Shown here: positions 63,323-64,000 of the stretch, in pieces
Position numbering within the stretch: position 1 is the stretch's first letter
Layout of the letters: each line of letters starts with the position of its first letter
NCBI RefSeq assembly: GCF_036924515.1
Contig: NZ_JAZHRR010000001.1
Location: 1,645,001 to 1,709,000, forward strand
From: Bradyrhizobium sp. AZCC 1610
GTDB taxonomy: Bacteria; Pseudomonadota; Alphaproteobacteria; Rhizobiales; Xanthobacteraceae
Length of the DNA: 64,000 bases
Direction: 5' to 3'
Notes under the pieces: generated by a model
What the model was told of the DNA's origin: nothing
The model's input: the letters and a program-made list of their open reading frames with translations, nothing else
The model's database searches: none
Program-made: the position numbers and the translations under genes

Positions 63323-63799
63323 ATGACCACCGAAAACAATTCCGTGCTGAACACCGTCAAGGAAGCCTTCGCGCCCGTCACCGAGGCGTTCAACAAGCTC
63401 CAGAACCTGGAAGTTCCGGAAGCTGCCCGTGAGTTCGTGAAGAAGCAGGCCGAGACCGCCAAGGTTCGCGCCGCCGACATGCATGCCGGTTCCGAGAAGG
63501 TCACCGCTGCCATCGAGACCGCCGTTGCCGGTTCGGTTTCCGAGGCTGCCAAGATCAGCCGCAACATCCAGCAGGCGTTCTATCAGGACGCGGAAGCGTT
63601 CTTCGCCGGCATCGACAAGCTCGCTTCGGCCAAGTCGCTGAGCGAAGCCGCCCAGATCCAGTCGGACATGGTCCGTGCGCGTGGCGAAGTGCTCGTCTCG
63701 CGGGCGAAGGCCACCACCGAATATCTCGGCCAGCTCGTCGCTGAAGGTGCCAAGACCGCACAGGACAACTTCGCCAAGGTCTACTCCAAGACCGCCTGA
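63323..63799 (+). CDS. Phasin family protein
   Basis: A 158-residue Phasin_2-type protein, rich in Ala, Lys and Glu, with long amphipathic helices (for example KEAFAPVTEAFNKLQNLEVP and VTAAIETAVAGSVSEAAKIS). It coats PHA granules. It follows the PHA synthase gene set by 251 bp, has its own likely promoter, and ends at a strong terminator. Its codon use is highly biased, which fits high expression. Confidence 0.92.
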   Translation: MTTENNSVLNTVKEAFAPVTEAFNKLQNLEVPEAAREFVKKQAETAKVRAADMHAGSEKVTAAIETAVAGSVSEAAKISRNIQQAFYQDAEAFFAGIDKLASAKSLSEAAQIQSDMVRARGEVLVSRAKATTEYLGQLVAEGAKTAQDNFAKVYSKTA

Positions 63800-63828
63800 T
63801 CGCGATCCGCCTGACAACTGCATTTTCG

Positions 63829-63856
63829 AAGGCCCGCTTAGGCGGGCCTTCTTTTT
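63829..63856 (+). terminator. Rho-independent terminator of the phasin gene
   Basis: Stem AAGGCCCGC / GCGGGCCTT with a 4-nt loop is followed by CTTTTT, 30 bp after the phasin stop. Confidence 0.92.
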
Positions 63857-63866
63857 GTCCTCTCCA

Positions 63867-63955
63867 CGTCATGCCCGGGCTTGACCCGGGCATCCACGAC
63901 TTTCTTGCTCGTGTCGATGAAGACGTGGATGGCCGGGTCAAGCCCGGCCATGACG
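63867..63955. repeat. Long inverted repeat of the CGTCATGCCCGGGC type
   Basis: The left half carries CGTCATGCCCGGGCTTGACC and the right half the complement ending GGCCATGACG, with smaller CCCGGGC/GCCCGGG stems inside. It is one of several dispersed bradyrhizobial-type intergenic palindromes. The short stretch after it (to 64000) shows only a possible ATG at 63985, too little to call a gene. Confidence 0.8.
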
Positions 63956-64000
63956 GCTGTGGGGCATCGCGGTAGACTCCATTCATGACCTTTCCGGCCA

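Noticed and set aside
63985..64000. Start of a gene at the window end (ATGACCTTTCCG)
   Set aside because: Only five codons are visible and no ribosome site is clear.

Overview
The window looks like chromosomal DNA of a Bradyrhizobium or close relative (Alphaproteobacteria, Rhizobiales). The evidence is high GC, a truncated B3 metallo-beta-lactamase that closely resembles what I remember of BJP-1 from Bradyrhizobium, many ABC transporters for peptides and sugar acids, bacterial P450s, a phasin with a polyhydroxyalkanoate (PHA) synthase, and several dispersed palindromic repeat families between genes. The genus call is inference from gene content and remembered sequences. I saw no rRNA, tRNA, CRISPR array, prophage or symbiosis gene.

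Layout. 1-4.3 kb: the lactamase tail and a uronic-acid oxidation block (SMP-30 lactonase divergent from a uronate-dehydrogenase-like gene, then an IlvD/Edd sugar-acid dehydratase). 4.3-5.8 kb: an intact IS1182-like element inside a REP-like palindrome. 5.9-13.3 kb: enoyl-CoA hydratase, ferredoxin reductase, two PfkB sugar kinases, glutamate dehydrogenase with a double VOC protein, and a TetR regulator. 13.6-21.1 kb: a NitT/TauT-type ABC transporter followed by four tightly packed enzymes (enolase superfamily, Gfo/Idh/MocA, DUF993, TIM-barrel isomerase), probably a catabolic operon of unknown substrate. 21.4-27.1 kb: envelope functions (two related small secreted proteins, an MBOAT/SGNH acylation pair, a membrane-anchored cytochrome c, a Pro/Gln-rich protein with two LTXXQ-like domains). 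27.2-33.9 kb: a P450 divergent from a TetR-MFP-RND efflux operon. 34.7-48.9 kb: twelve genes on the minus strand encoding two complete peptide ABC transporters around a gamma-glutamyltransferase-like enzyme and a DUF1028 protein. 49.1-63.8 kb: lipid and storage metabolism (D-amino-acid dehydrogenase, hydrolases, WS/DGAT acyltransferase, epoxide hydrolase, a CYP102-type fused P450-reductase, class III-like PHA synthase with a very short PhaE-like partner, GNAT, phasin), interrupted near 57.7-59.2 kb by an IS4-family element.

The most striking features are the intergenic repeats. Four inverted pairs of one REP-like palindrome are present, and both insertion sequences sit in the centre of a palindrome from this family with clear target duplications (4 bp and 10 bp). 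At least four other repeat types recur between genes, including two copies in two junctions of a single transporter operon. Other points of interest are the loss of the BM3 fatty-acid anchor residues in the CYP102-like enzyme, the shortened PhaE partner, the unassigned sugar-acid operon, and several clear palindromic operator candidates.
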